From: Paracamarosporium sp. OC-R06-R3
Lineage: Eukaryota; Ascomycota; Dothideomycetes; Pleosporales; Didymosphaeriaceae
Assembly: GCA_019828545.1 (NCBI GenBank)
Contig: JACVRA010000157.1
Location: 159,452 to 223,451 of the forward strand
Reading direction: 5' to 3'
DNA: 64,000 nucleotides
The notes below the pieces were generated by a model. The model did not search any database. It had not been told where the DNA came from and was given only the letters and a program-made list of their open reading frames with translations. The translations under genes and the position numbers were made by a program. Of this stretch, positions 61,875-64,000 are shown piece by piece. Position 1 is the first letter of the stretch. Each line of letters begins with the position of its first letter.

Positions 61875-64000
61875 TGTGAAAAGAGAGTTGGGGAAATATG
61901 GAGCAGAATGTGTGTCGAAGTGTCAGGTGTGGCCGAAGGTCGGTAGCGGATGCAAGATCCACCTAGCAGTTGTCGGACGGGAACGAATGGCGCAGGATTT
62001 TTCGTCCTTCCACTGATCACCTCCAGGTGCCCCATGGGTACATATATGCAAGCACGTTTCCCCGCAAGCTCGCCGGAGTAATGGGATTGACACAAATCAT
62101 CTTGTTATCTCTGCATGTGGAGACAATTGGCCAGACCGGCATCGTTGCGAGACGCGTTCAAGTCTGAGCGTCTTTGCGCTCGGCTTCACTTTGCGCTCAC
62201 GATACATTGAGTGCTGTAACAAGAAGCCTTCGAGAAGCTTTAGGCTTGACTTGGCGCGCAAACCCTAGCGAAAAGTTACGGCAGCATTTCCTTAGAGAGG
62301 TTCGTGCTAGCCTAATGAGATTTGACACAAAGACTTTGCTGCGCTACGCGCTAGCTTGCTTGGTGCATGTGGATTTCGTGTGTCGTTGAATTCTTTATTT
62401 AATTGTTTACTTAACCTCTAAAAGCCTAGTCCTCGCCGTTCTTGTCCGCGATGTTGCACTTCAGAGTTCAACTTACGTACCTTTCTCCGAGATGCTCCCT
62501 CGGGTCGTGCTGTAACGATCCGAATATTTCGCCGGGTGGTGTGGTTGAGGCGACTCCTCGTTCGATCGAAACTTATTAGAAAAGTTTAGTCTAGGGCGTC
62601 GGCGACTTATCACGGCCGTCAGCTCTCGAACGTGTATATTGCGCGCCCTATGGTGAGACTTCGATCTTTCAGCGAGTACCGCACTCTCAGATTGAAAGCC
62701 GGGAATTGAGTGTATATCGCGAACACAGTAGGACCTCACGGATCTAACATGCTGTCATCCGCCTCTTTTGGAGTGACTCTATCGTCGCGTACATCAGACG
62801 TTATACTTAGATATATCCATGATTTAGTCAGTCCCACTACGGTTCCTACATCAACTCTACTCGGTCGTGGTTGTTCTTGTGTCTAGGTGTTCGTTCTGCC
62901 ATCTATGAGTTCACGAATATAAACCGGATCTAACGGAGGAAAGTGCGAAAATCAATGCAATGACCTCAACAATCATACATACCTAGGACAGATAATTTCA
63001 CCTCAAGGGAAAACACGTTGAATCCTTCCACGATCAAAATATGCAATGTTTCTCCTTCTCTATTAGTCCAATCTTTCAAGTGTTGAAAATCTCGGCTAGG
63101 GCTGCGCCGTTGGTGGCTTGCTCATCTACTTCCATATCCTTCGCCTAGTCTTAGTACAGCTCTTTGAAACTTATCAATGATTTTTCTTCCTAATGATCAT
63201 CTATACGCATCATGCATTCCTCCATACAATTGACGGGTGAATTAAGAATCTTCTGGCAAGAAATCCCGAGATCCCACCCATAAAAAACCAATGCTTCTCC
63301 TAAGTGTGGTCCAGATAATAGGATCAACGCCGGTACATATCCTAATTAGATGCGCTACGCTCCACCAATGGATCTTACCTCTGTAACCCACATGGAGAAT
63401 CTTCAACTCTAGTCTTACGTACTCGACCTCTCTGATGACGCAACAGGCAGGTATTTTGAGGTTATTAAGCACCGAATACCCAACCGAGTGAAGGGCATCT
63501 TTACGCAAGACGCAAACTATTCACAACTCTACCGTAGGCTTCTTATGCAGAATCACTTAGAGGTCCCAACGGTGACAAGTAGGGTAAATGTGCTAACGAC
63601 GTCGGACCGTATAACTTTCTATGTATCAAGCTAAGTTGTCCCTAAAAATATCGCAAAGATCGATCGTTTTGAAACGTTGCTGATACGGCGTGCTTTGGTT
63701 TCTCGATTTAATATATCTTGGTATATATTCGATGATACATGTTTAATACTTCACATACGACCATAGGACCCTGAAAACAGAGCTTCCCGTTCGCTCAGCT
63801 GTACTTAAGCAGGGTACCGGCGGATTAGTAGTTAAGTCGGTGACGATTAGCGAATACCCGCTGTTGTATGTTTTTGCAGATTTTGTGCCACTGTGGGGCT
63901 CATGCGGCAGTGCGTCGTTAGTTTTTTCAACTAACCCGATACAGTCAGCTATGTCACCTCTTACGACTCTAACGTGTTCCACCAGTCAGTGCTCAACACC
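61875..64000. other. Right-end region without recognisable genes
   Basis: 2,126 bp. The first ~500 bp should hold the transporter promoter. From ~62390 onwards there are only ORFs under 90 codons, with many stops in every frame, some TATA-rich runs (63705-63735) and no family match. It may be an old transposon relic, since words such as TGTAACGATCCG near 62510 look like an LTR edge, but I see no second LTR, no primer site and no polymerase motif. Confidence 0.4.

Overview
The window is fungal nuclear DNA, almost certainly from a filamentous ascomycete (Pezizomycotina). Gene style suggests a dothideomycete, but I cannot fix order or genus. Evidence: short GT-AG introns (about 45-80 nt) with CTAAC/CTAAT-like branch points, HET-domain genes, a Zn2Cys6 regulator, DHA2 and Dal5-type MFS transporters, a fungal rhodopsin-like membrane protein, an AA9 lytic polysaccharide monooxygenase and a large Pezizomycotina-type telomere OB-fold protein. 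I found no rRNA, tRNA or CRISPR.

Positions 1-16.4 kb are a conserved housekeeping block, densely packed and intact: phospholipid scramblase (partial, left edge), tRNA-splicing endonuclease Sen2, an F-box-like hypothetical protein, sulfite oxidase, a telomere POT1/Cdc13-type protein, glucosidase II alpha and nucleoside diphosphate kinase. Positions 17-24.5 kb hold lineage-specific genes: an unknown 499-aa protein with an internal repeat, a secreted HExxH metallopeptidase with a proline-rich tail, and an intact HET-domain protein carrying a C2H2 finger.

Positions 25-50 kb look like one or two accessory metabolic clusters: DHA2 MFS (broken), P450 (intact), second P450 (broken), rhodopsin-like membrane protein, ThDP enzyme, Zn2Cys6 regulator, 5-oxoprolinase/hydantoinase, FAD amine oxidase (broken) and Dal5-type permease. 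The right half (ThDP enzyme, regulator, hydantoinase, FAD oxidase, permease) reads as a nitrogen-compound catabolic cassette. Three of these genes are open over their full length except for one or two nonsense codons.

Positions 50-57 kb are a decaying HET island: a HET-E-like gene broken by an exact 13-bp tandem duplication plus a second frameshift, a small membrane-protein gene apparently split by an inversion of about 650 bp, and a HET gene with a 2-bp deletion inside its first conserved motif. Positions 57.6-61.9 kb return to intact genes (AA9 LPMO, amino-acid transporter). The last 2.1 kb has no recognisable gene.

Non-genic structure: four diverged direct repeats of about 200-260 bp, plus a 12-bp minisatellite, fill the region upstream of the intact P450. 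A dispersed element of about 150 bp is present twice (16.8 and 24.8 kb), the second copy shifted towards A/T as expected for repeat-induced point mutation (RIP). The main theme is a boundary between an intact conserved block and an accessory block where lesions of several mutational types are caught in otherwise readable genes.
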